A DNA stretch of 64,000 bases from the NCBI RefSeq assembly GCF_002159645.1, contig NZ_NFJB01000012.1, positions 1 to 64,000 on the forward strand. The letters run 5' to 3'. A program made the position numbers and the translations under genes. The stretch comes from Parabacteroides sp. An277. Its GTDB lineage: Bacteria > Bacteroidota > Bacteroidia > Bacteroidales > Tannerellaceae. Shown one piece after another: positions 25,652 to 34,568 of the stretch. How positions within the stretch are numbered: position 1 is the stretch's first letter; each line of letters opens with the position of its first letter. Under the pieces are notes generated by a model. The model had not been told where the DNA came from. It was given only the letters and a program-made list of their open reading frames with translations, and made no database searches.

Positions 25652-28600
25652 ATGAAAAAGGTATATACATATTTAAGAGAAATAAGCCTCATCATCGCCC
25701 TGCTGGTTTTGGCTACTGGTGCTGGGTGGGGGCAGGATGAATATGACCCGGAAACGGGGAAGCCGATATTGGGACCGGAGCTAAATCGTCGGGCATTGGT
25801 TAGGCCGAATTGTATCGTGAATACCATGTATGATATTGTTAAAGTACTTGGCCAAACGTCAAATATGAATAATGTTCTTGATCAAGAATTAGATAATGCT
25901 GTAGCATTTGAAAGTGTGGCTGAAGCAGGTGTTGCTCTTGATGAGTTGATTCGAGTGAAAGACATGAAGAATTATTATAAGGCAGGAACTACTGTTGGGT
26001 TTTGTATAGAGGCTTCTGAAACTTCATTATTAAGTTTGGATCTTCTGAAAATGTTTGAGATTAATTTTTACAAGGATGGAGATCCTGATCCAATAGGATC
26101 AGCTATGGTAAATCCAGAAGCTGGCGGTGGTCTTTTAGGAGTAAGTTTGATACAATTGCCAAGCGAGGCTGTTACGATGTTGTCGGTTAAAGCTCCAGAT
26201 GATTTAAAAGGAGGATGTTTTGATGAAATTGGATTAGGGGTTGCCGGAATAAGTTTAGATGTTTTATCGACTCTAAAGATTAGATATGCATTTGTTGGAG
26301 ATGCTCAGGAATATAGATTGATTAGCGATAATGCTGGAGAAGGTGCAATATTAGGTAACGATTTGGAGGCTGAAATTACTGATGGTGTTAGTGCTTGGGA
26401 TGTAAGTAATTTTATAGATAATAATTATGATGATGGAGTTGTATTTTCAAGGGCAGGAAAGGCTTCTATTACTTTGACATGGGATAATTTGTTTCAGAAA
26501 GGGACAGAAGTCGGTTTTAATTATACGATTGGAGGTTTAGCGTCTATTGATGTTGGAGCTATTGGTAATATAACTTTATATAAAAATGGGGAGGAAGTCG
26601 ATGATGTAAATTTAGAAACCTCTGTATTAAAAATTAGTGCATTATCTGGAGAACGGACAACTTCTTCTATTATAGCAAAGGAAGCGTTCAATAGTGTAAA
26701 ATTTACTATTAATGCAGGATTTTTGGGTATAACCGGAATATTTTCTGGTGTAACTTTTCATTATAGCTTTGTTAATGAATCTCCCGAAATTCCAGGAGAT
26801 TGCCATATAGAAGGTATAACTATGGATGCTTCTATTTGTGGAAATGAAACCGCATACGAATTAAGACCTAATGATGTGGAGTGGAATTTAACTAAAGTAG
26901 TCAATAGTGAAGGTAAAAACATAACATCTCAAGTACAAGGCAATCTCACATGGAGTGAGACGGATACGACTAAGGTCGTGTCCGGTTTGACGATGCCAGG
27001 TGAATATACATTTACTGCAATAAAGAAAAACGAAGATGGAACAATTGTATGTACAGAAGATGTAATTCTCAAACATGGAATGCAAACATCCAGTGATTGT
27101 AATATACCTGTTACAGATTCAGAATATGAATTAGCACCGCCACGAGGTTTTTCTGGTGGAATAGGAATTAGTACAGGAATTAGGAACCGAGAGAATATTA
27201 TCAATGATAATTATGATGATTATGCGGATATCGATCCTAATATTATGTTGTTGAATAACCAGTTTGTTGTTGGTGTTCGTAAGAAAAATGGAAATATCAG
27301 TGATAGGAATGAAAAGCGAATCGGGTTTCTTGTTGATTTACCTAATACATTCTTGAATGCAAATGTATTGCAATTTTTCTATATCAAGCTATATAATAGT
27401 GAAGGGAAAGAAGTAGGAAGTTATACAGTGCAGGATTGGAATGTTATTTCAGCTGCATTAATAGGCTCATTAAATTCTTCAAAGATGAGATTAGGAATTA
27501 CAGTGCCAACGGATGTTGAGTTTTGTGAATATTCGCTATGGACAGGCGGTGTAGCTGCTATTCAACTTTCATCTATGCGAATATATAGCGCATTTGTAGA
27601 AGATGCTTCCGCCGATTGTGATAATCCATTGAGTTGTGATGCTGTAATGGTAGGAAGTGGTGCATTAAGTAATGCATACATCAATTATGACCAAACGTCA
27701 TTGCCTTCTATTGGTATAGGTGTTGGTATTAGTGGATTAGAGAACCTTTTGAGTGGTGAGTTTAATCCAGATAAATATGCCCATTTTGTAGCAACCGTTG
27801 GTGTGGATCTTACTGGGTCAACATCTATTTCGATTAAATTAGGACGAGTATTAGGTCCTAATCAACAAATCGGGTTTATAGTTGATAGAAAAACATTTGT
27901 AGGTAATGTTAATTTGCTTCAAACGACAAAAGTTCGAACCTATCTTGATGGAACATGGCAAGACGAGATGACAGAATGGGGATTATTAGGTGTTGATTTG
28001 ATAGGTAATGGTGATTACCAATATTTGATGATTAATCCCAAATATCCTTATGATGAAGTGGAATTGACATTTTCTTCGCTTGTGAGTGCATTGAATACAA
28101 TGAAAATATATTCCGTCTTTGTCCGCAACGATTCAGATGGCGATGGCTTGCCCGATTGTATAGATCCTAACCCATGTTCGGATGAATTAACGGGATTAAG
28201 TGTAAACCCATCTGATATTTGTGAAGGAGAAGATGTGATATTATCTGGTTCAGCCAATTTCTCGGAATTGCCTAAGACCTATATTATTCAAATAGATGAT
28301 ACGGAAGAAAGAGAGTTGGAAATTAATGAGAATGGTACATTTACCGAAATACTGAAAGATATAAATGTAGGAAAACATGAGTTGACTTTGAAAGAAAAGG
28401 ACAATATGGAAACAACAGCTCCTTCTTATACCCTTTATTTCACTGTCCATCCTAAGCAAAGTACTTGGAAACCATCTACAGAAACAGATATAGATAAAGA
28501 AGACTGGAACGAATGGACCAATTGGTCAGAAGGTTCCCCTTGGACATGCACCGACGTGATTATTCCCTCCGATGCACAATCTTATCCGGTTTTGGAGAGC

Positions 28601-30244
28601 GGGGTAATGAATGGTTGTCGTTATATTCACTTTGAGCCGAATGCAGAGGTGGTGAATACGCACCGGTTGACGTATGAGAAAGCGTGGGTGGAACTGGCGT
28701 TGCATCCGAACCGCTATTATATGGTGACGGTTCCACTCAAAGATACCTATTCGGGCGATTGGTTTATTCCTCAGACTGAGCCAACAACTGGTATGACGGT
28801 ACAATATCCGGAGGTATTCTCTGTATTGGACGCTCAGTCTTTGCCGGAGAACCGCGTGACGCCAACGGTTTATCAGCGAGTATGGGCCTTTAAGACTTAT
28901 AATAAATTCTTTGATGCACAGGGAAATGCACAGATAGAGACTTTGGCTGCAACAACCCATTGGAGCGCACCGTATAATTATTTGGCGACCCCGTATGACA
29001 AGAACGAAGGCGGTTATGACTATAATGCGGTTTCTGTTTGGGTACATCCTTTACGACCCGATGCAACAGAAGAAGGTGATCTTGATGGTTTGACTTATAC
29101 TTTCCGCTTCCCGAAGGAGCATACATTGTATCAATATTATGATGAGCATGGAACGGGGGTTAATGCGTTTGAGTCAATTAAGCGCGAACAACCGGGACGC
29201 TTTATCTATGAAAGTAAAGATTCGACATTCAGTTTCCCTGATACGATGCGTTTTTATGCAAATTCGGAAACGGAGGATGGCAAGAAGCTATTCTTGGTTG
29301 GGAATCCGTTTATGTCACATCTGGATGTATTGGAATTATTTGAAGCTAATCCTCATATAACTTGTATAAAGATAGGAGGAAAATATGAAGGGAAAGGAAC
29401 AGTTTATCTTTCTTGCCTTAGGGATGCAGGGATGCCAACAGGTATAATGCCAACACCTATTTCCCCCATGGAATCTTTCTTTGTAGAACAAGAAGGAGAT
29501 GCACCATATTGTTCAATAATCTTTACAGAAGATATGTTGGTATCTGCTCCGAAGATAAAGTTAACAAGTTCTCCATCGGAAGCTCCTAATGCAGATAATA
29601 CAATTATTATAAATGCTGATGTCCTTTCTTCAACGGCAAGCGCCATGATTCGCTTCTCGGCTTCGGCAAGCGACAATTACCGTGAACGGGAGGATGCGGA
29701 GATACTGATTGAGAACGAGACACCTCCTGCGGTGGCTATCTTTACAACTGCCGAGGATAGGGCATTGGATATTCAGCAACGGGCGAACGGTGGGGAGATT
29801 CCGTTGGGCATGTACCTGCCGAAGCCGGAGGATGTGACGCTCCGCATTGCCGTGCCGGACGAGTATAGCGGTTGGATGGTGGAAGACGTGGAGACGAACC
29901 GCCGCTATCCGCTGATGCCGGGCGAAGAAACGGAGATACATGTGGGTCGCCTGACAACGAACGTAGGCCGGTTCTATCTGAAAGGACAGTCGGCTACGGG
30001 CAACGAGACCATCACCGCTACGCAGCCCAAACTCTATTGTTATCGCGAGGCAGGAAGCCATACGCTGGTAGTACGTTCGGGCAGCGAGATGATGACCCGT
30101 TGCGAGGTGTACGGCATGGACGGTCGTTTACGCCACATCGGTCAGTTCGAGACGGACGAATACCGCTTCCCGGCACAAGCAGGCGTGCAAATCGTGAAGG
30201 CCTACTTTAAGGATGGAATTACATCAACGGTAAAAGTGTTTTAA
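25652..30244 (+). CDS. 1530-residue secreted repeat protein with sorting-type C-terminus
   Basis: Signal peptide about 1-26, ending GAGWGQ. Four related modules of about 130-140 residues lie near 83-219, 243-376, 509-650 and 693-825. Each has a hydrophobic GVSLIQL/ISAALIG/LLGVDLIG-type core and ends with a strand such as LKIRYAFVGD, MRIYSAFVED or MKIYSVFVRND. Next comes DSDGDGLPDCIDPNPCSDE (about 826-845), a thrombospondin-3-like calcium loop, then an Ig-like stretch. The C-terminal ~80 residues (YCYREAGSHTLVVRSG, CEVYGMDGRLRHIG, GVQIVKAYFKDG) resemble a type IX secretion sorting domain. Modules are AT-rich; the last ~600 bases are GC-rich. No lipobox, unlike its neighbours. Probably a surface adhesin; family not recognised. 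Confidence 0.7.
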   Translation: MKKVYTYLREISLIIALLVLATGAGWGQDEYDPETGKPILGPELNRRALVRPNCIVNTMYDIVKVLGQTSNMNNVLDQELDNAVAFESVAEAGVALDELIRVKDMKNYYKAGTTVGFCIEASETSLLSLDLLKMFEINFYKDGDPDPIGSAMVNPEAGGGLLGVSLIQLPSEAVTMLSVKAPDDLKGGCFDEIGLGVAGISLDVLSTLKIRYAFVGDAQEYRLISDNAGEGAILGNDLEAEITDGVSAWDVSNFIDNNYDDGVVFSRAGKASITLTWDNLFQKGTEVGFNYTIGGLASIDVGAIGNITLYKNGEEVDDVNLETSVLKISALSGERTTSSIIAKEAFNSVKFTINAGFLGITGIFSGVTFHYSFVNESPEIPGDCHIEGITMDASICGNETAYELRPNDVEWNLTKVVNSEGKNITSQVQGNLTWSETDTTKVVSGLTMPGEYTFTAIKKNEDGTIVCTEDVILKHGMQTSSDCNIPVTDSEYELAPPRGFSGGIGISTGIRNRENIINDNYDDYADIDPNIMLLNNQFVVGVRKKNGNISDRNEKRIGFLVDLPNTFLNANVLQFFYIKLYNSEGKEVGSYTVQDWNVISAALIGSLNSSKMRLGITVPTDVEFCEYSLWTGGVAAIQLSSMRIYSAFVEDASADCDNPLSCDAVMVGSGALSNAYINYDQTSLPSIGIGVGISGLENLLSGEFNPDKYAHFVATVGVDLTGSTSISIKLGRVLGPNQQIGFIVDRKTFVGNVNLLQTTKVRTYLDGTWQDEMTEWGLLGVDLIGNGDYQYLMINPKYPYDEVELTFSSLVSALNTMKIYSVFVRNDSDGDGLPDCIDPNPCSDELTGLSVNPSDICEGEDVILSGSANFSELPKTYIIQIDDTEERELEINENGTFTEILKDINVGKHELTLKEKDNMETTAPSYTLYFTVHPKQSTWKPSTETDIDKEDWNEWTNWSEGSPWTCTDVIIPSDAQSYPVLESGVMNGCRYIHFEPNAEVVNTHRLTYEKAWVELALHPNRYYMVTVPLKDTYSGDWFIPQTEPTTGMTVQYPEVFSVLDAQSLPENRVTPTVYQRVWAFKTYNKFFDAQGNAQIETLAATTHWSAPYNYLATPYDKNEGGYDYNAVSVWVHPLRPDATEEGDLDGLTYTFRFPKEHTLYQYYDEHGTGVNAFESIKREQPGRFIYESKDSTFSFPDTMRFYANSETEDGKKLFLVGNPFMSHLDVLELFEANPHITCIKIGGKYEGKGTVYLSCLRDAGMPTGIMPTPISPMESFFVEQEGDAPYCSIIFTEDMLVSAPKIKLTSSPSEAPNADNTIIINADVLSSTASAMIRFSASASDNYREREDAEILIENETPPAVAIFTTAEDRALDIQQRANGGEIPLGMYLPKPEDVTLRIAVPDEYSGWMVEDVETNRRYPLMPGEETEIHVGRLTTNVGRFYLKGQSATGNETITATQPKLYCYREAGSHTLVVRSGSEMMTRCEVYGMDGRLRHIGQFETDEYRFPAQAGVQIVKAYFKDGITSTVKVF

Positions 30245-30247
30245 GGT

Positions 30248-31480
30248 ATGATGAAGAATGCAATATATATACTAATGTATAGCCTCCTGCTCGGTGCCTG
30301 TACCGCCGAAGAGGTGGTGATTGAGCCGGTAATACCGGAAACAATGGAAGTACCCATCTCGTTCGACCTTTCCATGACGGGACCGGCAACGCGGGCGTTT
30401 CTTCCAAAGGAAGCCAATGTGCGTGATTGCTATGTAGACAAAGTGGATGTCTATGTGTATAGCCGTCCGGAAGATGGCAATTATATGGAAGGAAACAAGC
30501 GAGACGGATTTACATATCGTAGTCAGGTAACGCTGACGGCTCAGGAAACAGGAGAAACAGGTGAAGGACAACCTCGTTATACCGCGAGTGGGGTGCTTTC
30601 CCTTTCCAGCGGTTATGATTATTATATCACGGCTGTAGCTTATTCTCAAAAACAAGGTGAAGATAAGTTGTTTAAAAGAGGAGATAACAATTATTTAATG
30701 CAGTCTTGTTTAGAATTGACAGATTCGGAATATAAAACACCTGAGTTTTTCTTTGGAACTGTTGTACACAATGAACGAGATACTGTATTTAATTATCAGG
30801 ATGTAAAGAATGATAAACAAACCTCTTTGACCGGTTGGCTTTATCGCGGTGTGGCGGGAATTGAAATCGCATTAACGAATGTACCTGATTCGGTAAAAAA
30901 GATAGAACTTCTTGCCGATACAATCTATACGAAAGTAGGAGCTTCGCATTACGACGACTTTACACAAGCATACGCAGAGCAGAAATGTAATGATTATAGT
31001 CGATTTGTATTAGGCGAAGCGGGATATGACGAACAGGAGGGAATAATAGGAGAATCTGTAAAGATTACAGATCAAGATACAATCTTCCATATCGTCGGTC
31101 CCAACCTCCTGACCAATATCTGTACATCGCTTTCCCTGCGTATAACGGGAGAAAACGGGCAATCCTTCTGTCGTCTTCGCCTTCGGGATACGGATGGACA
31201 TGATATGCCGGAAACCCGCTCCATTCCTTCAGGTGGTGGAAACGGAACAGGTATTATTTTGGGCGGAGAGGAAACGCCTGAGTACCCAGAGGAAGGAGGT
31301 GATGGGGAAGCGGAAAAGAACCCTTACCAGGTTTGTTTCAAACGAAACAATTATTACCAGATAAGTGGAAACTACGATAGCTTGCTTACCCAAAAGTATG
31401 TACTTCGCGTAACCGTCAATCCGAATTGGGATATGGATGTCAGTTTGCCGTTGGATAAGAGCGAAGGGAGTACTGAATAA
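30248..31480 (+). CDS. fimbrillin-like lipoprotein
   Basis: 410 residues, starting 3 bases after the giant gene's stop. Signal peptide with lipobox LLGAC (about 14-18), then MEVPISFDLSMTGPATRAF, typical of fimbrillin-like N-termini. GWLYRGVAGIEIALTNVPDSV carries the shared RxVAG...(I/V)P motif. Near the end a Gly/Glu-rich linker (about 335-370) precedes YVLRVTVNPNWDMDVSLPL, a tail related to those of the pilins. Function inferred as accessory subunit from context. Twin ATGs at 30248 and 30251 leave the start ambiguous by one codon. Confidence 0.72.
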   Translation: MMKNAIYILMYSLLLGACTAEEVVIEPVIPETMEVPISFDLSMTGPATRAFLPKEANVRDCYVDKVDVYVYSRPEDGNYMEGNKRDGFTYRSQVTLTAQETGETGEGQPRYTASGVLSLSSGYDYYITAVAYSQKQGEDKLFKRGDNNYLMQSCLELTDSEYKTPEFFFGTVVHNERDTVFNYQDVKNDKQTSLTGWLYRGVAGIEIALTNVPDSVKKIELLADTIYTKVGASHYDDFTQAYAEQKCNDYSRFVLGEAGYDEQEGIIGESVKITDQDTIFHIVGPNLLTNICTSLSLRITGENGQSFCRLRLRDTDGHDMPETRSIPSGGGNGTGIILGGEETPEYPEEGGDGEAEKNPYQVCFKRNNYYQISGNYDSLLTQKYVLRVTVNPNWDMDVSLPLDKSEGSTE

Positions 31481-31494
31481 TAAGATGAAATAAT

Positions 31495-32895
31495 ATGAAA
31501 AGAATAAGAATACATCTATGCGCCTTGTCCGCCCTTCTGGCGTTTGGCGCGTGCGACAAAGATACCAAGAGCGTTGAAGATATTCCGGTGGCGGAAGAAA
31601 AGACGCAGACATTCCGTCTGCGGGTGGAGAGCATAGGCGAGGATTCGAAATTAGACACGCGCGTCAGTCGCCCGTTGTTCAGCATTTCGCCCCGTCAGAC
31701 GATAGACCGTGTGACGTTCATTATCCTCCGCAACGATGCTTCGGCGGAGATTTTGATGAAGCGGACCATCACCGGATGGAGCGATACGGACAATATCATC
31801 AGCCAGCCCTATACGGAGCGGGATACGCGCGGACGAGAAGCGAACATCCTGCTTGAAGGAGACGAGTTGTTGCCCGATGGAGACTATGTAGTATATGCCG
31901 TGGGAGCACATACCGGTTCATTTGGTGGCTATGAGGCGTTCAGCGATTATGAAGTAGGCGATGCCTTCTTGCGTGCAGAGATGGCAACGGTTGCCAACGA
32001 TGGCATTGCCGACGAAATCTTTGCCGGAGCCGAATACCTGCACGTGGTAGACGGGAAAATATGGACACGCCCGAATGCGAATGCCAATTACGAATCGGCT
32101 ACTTTTACGCTCCGCCGGCAGGTGGCGGGTATGTATGGCTACTTTACCCGCATTCCGGCAAAAATAGGAGACGAGCAAGTCGCGAAGTTGCGCCTTGTTG
32201 TTTCGAAACGCAACCGGCAAGTCTTGTTTGGAGGTTTTCGCTCAATGGAAGATCCGGAAAATTTCAATATTGAAAAGGTGGTAAATGGTGTGACGCCACG
32301 TACGGACTATGATAGCTATTTAGCCGGTTCAGCCGAGAAGAATGGATTTGCCACGTTCGAGATTTCCTTGAAAGACTGGTTTCCCGGTGCGGGCGATTTG
32401 CCTTGGGATGCTAATGGCGATGGCTTCTTAGACGAGAACGATGAGAATTGGCAGGTAGACACGGAGGTGAACGAGCAAGGTTCTGTCAAACTGCCTAAAG
32501 GTTCGGTCTACCGCGGTGGTTTCTGGGTTCCTATTTATATAACAGAAGAAGAAGTCGCCCAAGGGATGCCTACATTCCAGTTGCAACTCTTGGGGAAAGA
32601 TGAACAGATATTGAAATATTGGAACGTTCTGAAGCGGCAACGGCAACGTGAAGAGGAAGAGACGCGTTCTATCGTTTACCTGAATGAGAGAGGACAAGCT
32701 GTTGTGCGGACTGAACCTGATCCGTCTTCCCCATTGACATATAACATTGCCAGGAACAACCTCTATACGTTAGGGACGAAAGATATGGACCAATCTTACG
32801 GGGAAGATAAGCCTATCGATCTTTCCGTAGCTACGGATTTGGTCATGGATGTGAATCCGGAATGGACCGCCATATTGTCTATTATCTTTGAGTAA
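31495..32895 (+). CDS. Mfa1-like fimbrillin paralogue
   Basis: 466 residues. Signal peptide with lipobox FGAC (about 15-18). It shares with the pilin at 16033 the motifs TLRRQVAGMYGYFTRIPAKI, FEISLKDWFPG, VPIYITEEEVAQGMPTFQLQLLG and KYWNV, so the two are paralogues that bracket the second half of the locus. It has an EF-hand-like segment DANGDGFLDENDENW at about 302-316, possibly calcium-binding. The tail reads DLVMDVNPEWTAILSIIFE. Unlike the first copy it is GC-balanced. It could be an alternative or accessory pilin. Last gene of the fimbrial series. Confidence 0.8.
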   Translation: MKRIRIHLCALSALLAFGACDKDTKSVEDIPVAEEKTQTFRLRVESIGEDSKLDTRVSRPLFSISPRQTIDRVTFIILRNDASAEILMKRTITGWSDTDNIISQPYTERDTRGREANILLEGDELLPDGDYVVYAVGAHTGSFGGYEAFSDYEVGDAFLRAEMATVANDGIADEIFAGAEYLHVVDGKIWTRPNANANYESATFTLRRQVAGMYGYFTRIPAKIGDEQVAKLRLVVSKRNRQVLFGGFRSMEDPENFNIEKVVNGVTPRTDYDSYLAGSAEKNGFATFEISLKDWFPGAGDLPWDANGDGFLDENDENWQVDTEVNEQGSVKLPKGSVYRGGFWVPIYITEEEVAQGMPTFQLQLLGKDEQILKYWNVLKRQRQREEEETRSIVYLNERGQAVVRTEPDPSSPLTYNIARNNLYTLGTKDMDQSYGEDKPIDLSVATDLVMDVNPEWTAILSIIFE

Positions 32896-33015
32896 ATAGG
32901 TGAAATCCGTTTATGAAGTTTAAAAATAAGCATAAAACGCGCCGAATATTTGGACAATCCGGAAGGGTTGCTTAAATTCGCACACGTTTAAACAAAATAA
33001 AAAGGTATTTTAACC

Positions 33016-33729
33016 ATGAAAAGAATTGTATTATTAGTTGCATTTTGTTTAGGTATCGGACAAGCCTTTGCCCAAGATGTAGATGCGCTTCGCGATGCAG
33101 GTGATGCTGCGCTGCAGGCAAAAAATTATCCGGAAGCACTAGCCAAGTATAGTGAATATTTGAAATTGAACGAATACAAGGACACGGTGCGTATTTATAA
33201 TTGTGCCATTAGCGCTACCCAGGCCAAAAATTACGAAGAAGCGGCCAAGTATTTCGACATGGCTGTGAACTACGGCTACAACTTGGACGATTCGTATGTA
33301 GGCGAGGCGCAAGCGTATAGCAAACTGAAGAAAACGGACGAATTCCTGGCTACGACAGAGGCCGGACTGAAGGCGCTCCCCGGAGACAAGGACTTGGAAA
33401 AGCTGCTCTACAACTATTGCATCAAAGAGGGGCAAGCCGCTAAGAAGAAAGGTGACGTTGCGACCGCTACCAAGATGTTCAAAAGCGTACTCCTGGCTTC
33501 CAACAAGACATACCAAGAGGGTGCCTTGTATAGCCTCGGCGCGATGATTTACAACCAAGGGGCGACAGGGTTGCAGAAGGCTGACATCACCGACGCGGAA
33601 CGTACCCAGTGCTACGACCAGTTGAAAGAGGCAAAAGGTTATCTGGACCAAGCCGTGGCCATCAATGGAAAACTGAAGGCAAACGCGCAGAAACTGGTAG
33701 ACGCCATCACGGCATCGCTACCCAAATAA
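33016..33729 (+). CDS. secreted tetratricopeptide-repeat protein
   Basis: 237 residues with a signal peptide MKRIVLLVAFCLGIGQAFAQ. It contains TPR-like helices: DAALQAKNYPEALAKYSEYLKLNEY, AISATQAKNYEEAAKYFDMAVNYGY and VATATKMFKSVLLASNKTYQEGALYSLGAMIYNQG. Probably periplasmic; partner unknown. It has its own start region 120 bases past the last fimbrial gene and a strong terminator behind it, so it is likely a separate unit. Confidence 0.8.
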   Translation: MKRIVLLVAFCLGIGQAFAQDVDALRDAGDAALQAKNYPEALAKYSEYLKLNEYKDTVRIYNCAISATQAKNYEEAAKYFDMAVNYGYNLDDSYVGEAQAYSKLKKTDEFLATTEAGLKALPGDKDLEKLLYNYCIKEGQAAKKKGDVATATKMFKSVLLASNKTYQEGALYSLGAMIYNQGATGLQKADITDAERTQCYDQLKEAKGYLDQAVAINGKLKANAQKLVDAITASLPK

Positions 33730-33764
33730 GCAGTGCCCGGTTTCCCTTATGCAGGCAAGCATAA

Positions 33765-33805
33765 AAAAATCCCCTCCCAGCATGAAATGCCAGAAGGGGA
33801 TTTTT
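33765..33805. terminator. bidirectional terminator between TPR and hsp20 genes
   Basis: AAAAATCCCCT (33765-33775) pairs with AGGGGATTTTT (33795-33805). The A and T tracts on both sides suit termination of the two convergent genes. Confidence 0.9.
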
Positions 33806-33817
33806 CATACTTCCCTA

Positions 33818-34252
33818 TTAATGAATCTCAATCACCCGATTGATTTTGGCCTTCTCTTCAGGTGTGCGTTTCGGTAAATCGATAGTCAAGACGCCATCGC
33901 TGACGTTGGCACTGATTTTATCCTTTTCCACATCGTCTGGCAAAACCAACGACTGCTGGAATTTGCTGTAGGAAAACTCGCGACGGAGGTATTTCTTATT
34001 CTCTTTATCTTCTTCTTTGGATTCATTCTTTTTCTCCATGGTGATGACCAATTCATTGTCTTCACTCAAGTGGATATTGAAATCGTCCTTCGTCATACCC
34101 GGAGCCGCTACTTCGACTTTGTAATCTTTATCGCTTTCGATGACGTTGATAGCCGGTGCTGTTGCGTTCGTTCTCAGCATCCAATCGTTGTCAAAGAAAT
34201 CATTGAAGAAACTCGGTAACCAATTCTGATTGTTGTATTTTCTCGGTGTCAT
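33818..34252 (-). CDS. Hsp20/alpha-crystallin family small heat-shock protein
   Basis: 144 residues. ATP-independent holdase that binds unfolding proteins. The alpha-crystallin domain spans about 35-135: YKVEVAAPGMTKDDFNIHLSEDNELVITMEKK and SYSKFQQSLVLPDDVEKDKISANVSDGVLTIDLPKR, ending with the I-x-I-like RVIEIH. The N-terminal NWLPSFFNDFFDNDW is typical. A clear AGGAG ribosome-binding site (on the minus strand, about 34262-34266) precedes the start. Monocistronic. Confidence 0.95.
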   Translation of the reverse strand: MTPRKYNNQNWLPSFFNDFFDNDWMLRTNATAPAINVIESDKDYKVEVAAPGMTKDDFNIHLSEDNELVITMEKKNESKEEDKENKKYLRREFSYSKFQQSLVLPDDVEKDKISANVSDGVLTIDLPKRTPEEKAKINRVIEIH

Positions 34253-34568
34253 AATTTAAATCTCCTATCTTTAATTGTTTATAATCATTGTTCTTTTGAA
34301 CCCTTCCGCCTTTCGGCTTCCGAATTCGCCCAAGATTCTGCAAAAGGTATGCCTGCCATGGAGGAGAGGAGAGCTTTTAAACTTACGACATCTTCTTTAA
34401 ACAAACGCGCTGGAGATTTAAACCCGTGCAAACCTTATTTACTGTTTGCTTTCCTATCGAGCTGACAAGAAGACACTCCAAGTGGACAATCCGGCATATC
34501 TCCTGCCTTTTCTGCCTGTTTTGTAAGGAAAATTGCCTACATTTGTATCCATTTCAAGCAAACTGCAG
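34253..34568. other. divergent intergenic region, little recognised
   Basis: 316 bases between hsp20 and the AddB-like gene. Besides the hsp20 ribosome-binding site and the plus-strand -7 box TACATTTG (34538-34545) I see no gene, repeat or clear hairpin. No CIRCE-type heat-shock inverted repeat was found. Confidence 0.6.
34538..34545 (+). promoter_or_regulatory. -7 promoter box of the AddB-like gene
   Basis: TACATTTG matches TAnnTTTG, 23 bases before ATG 34569. It makes the upstream in-frame TTG at 34533 an unlikely start. Confidence 0.5.
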
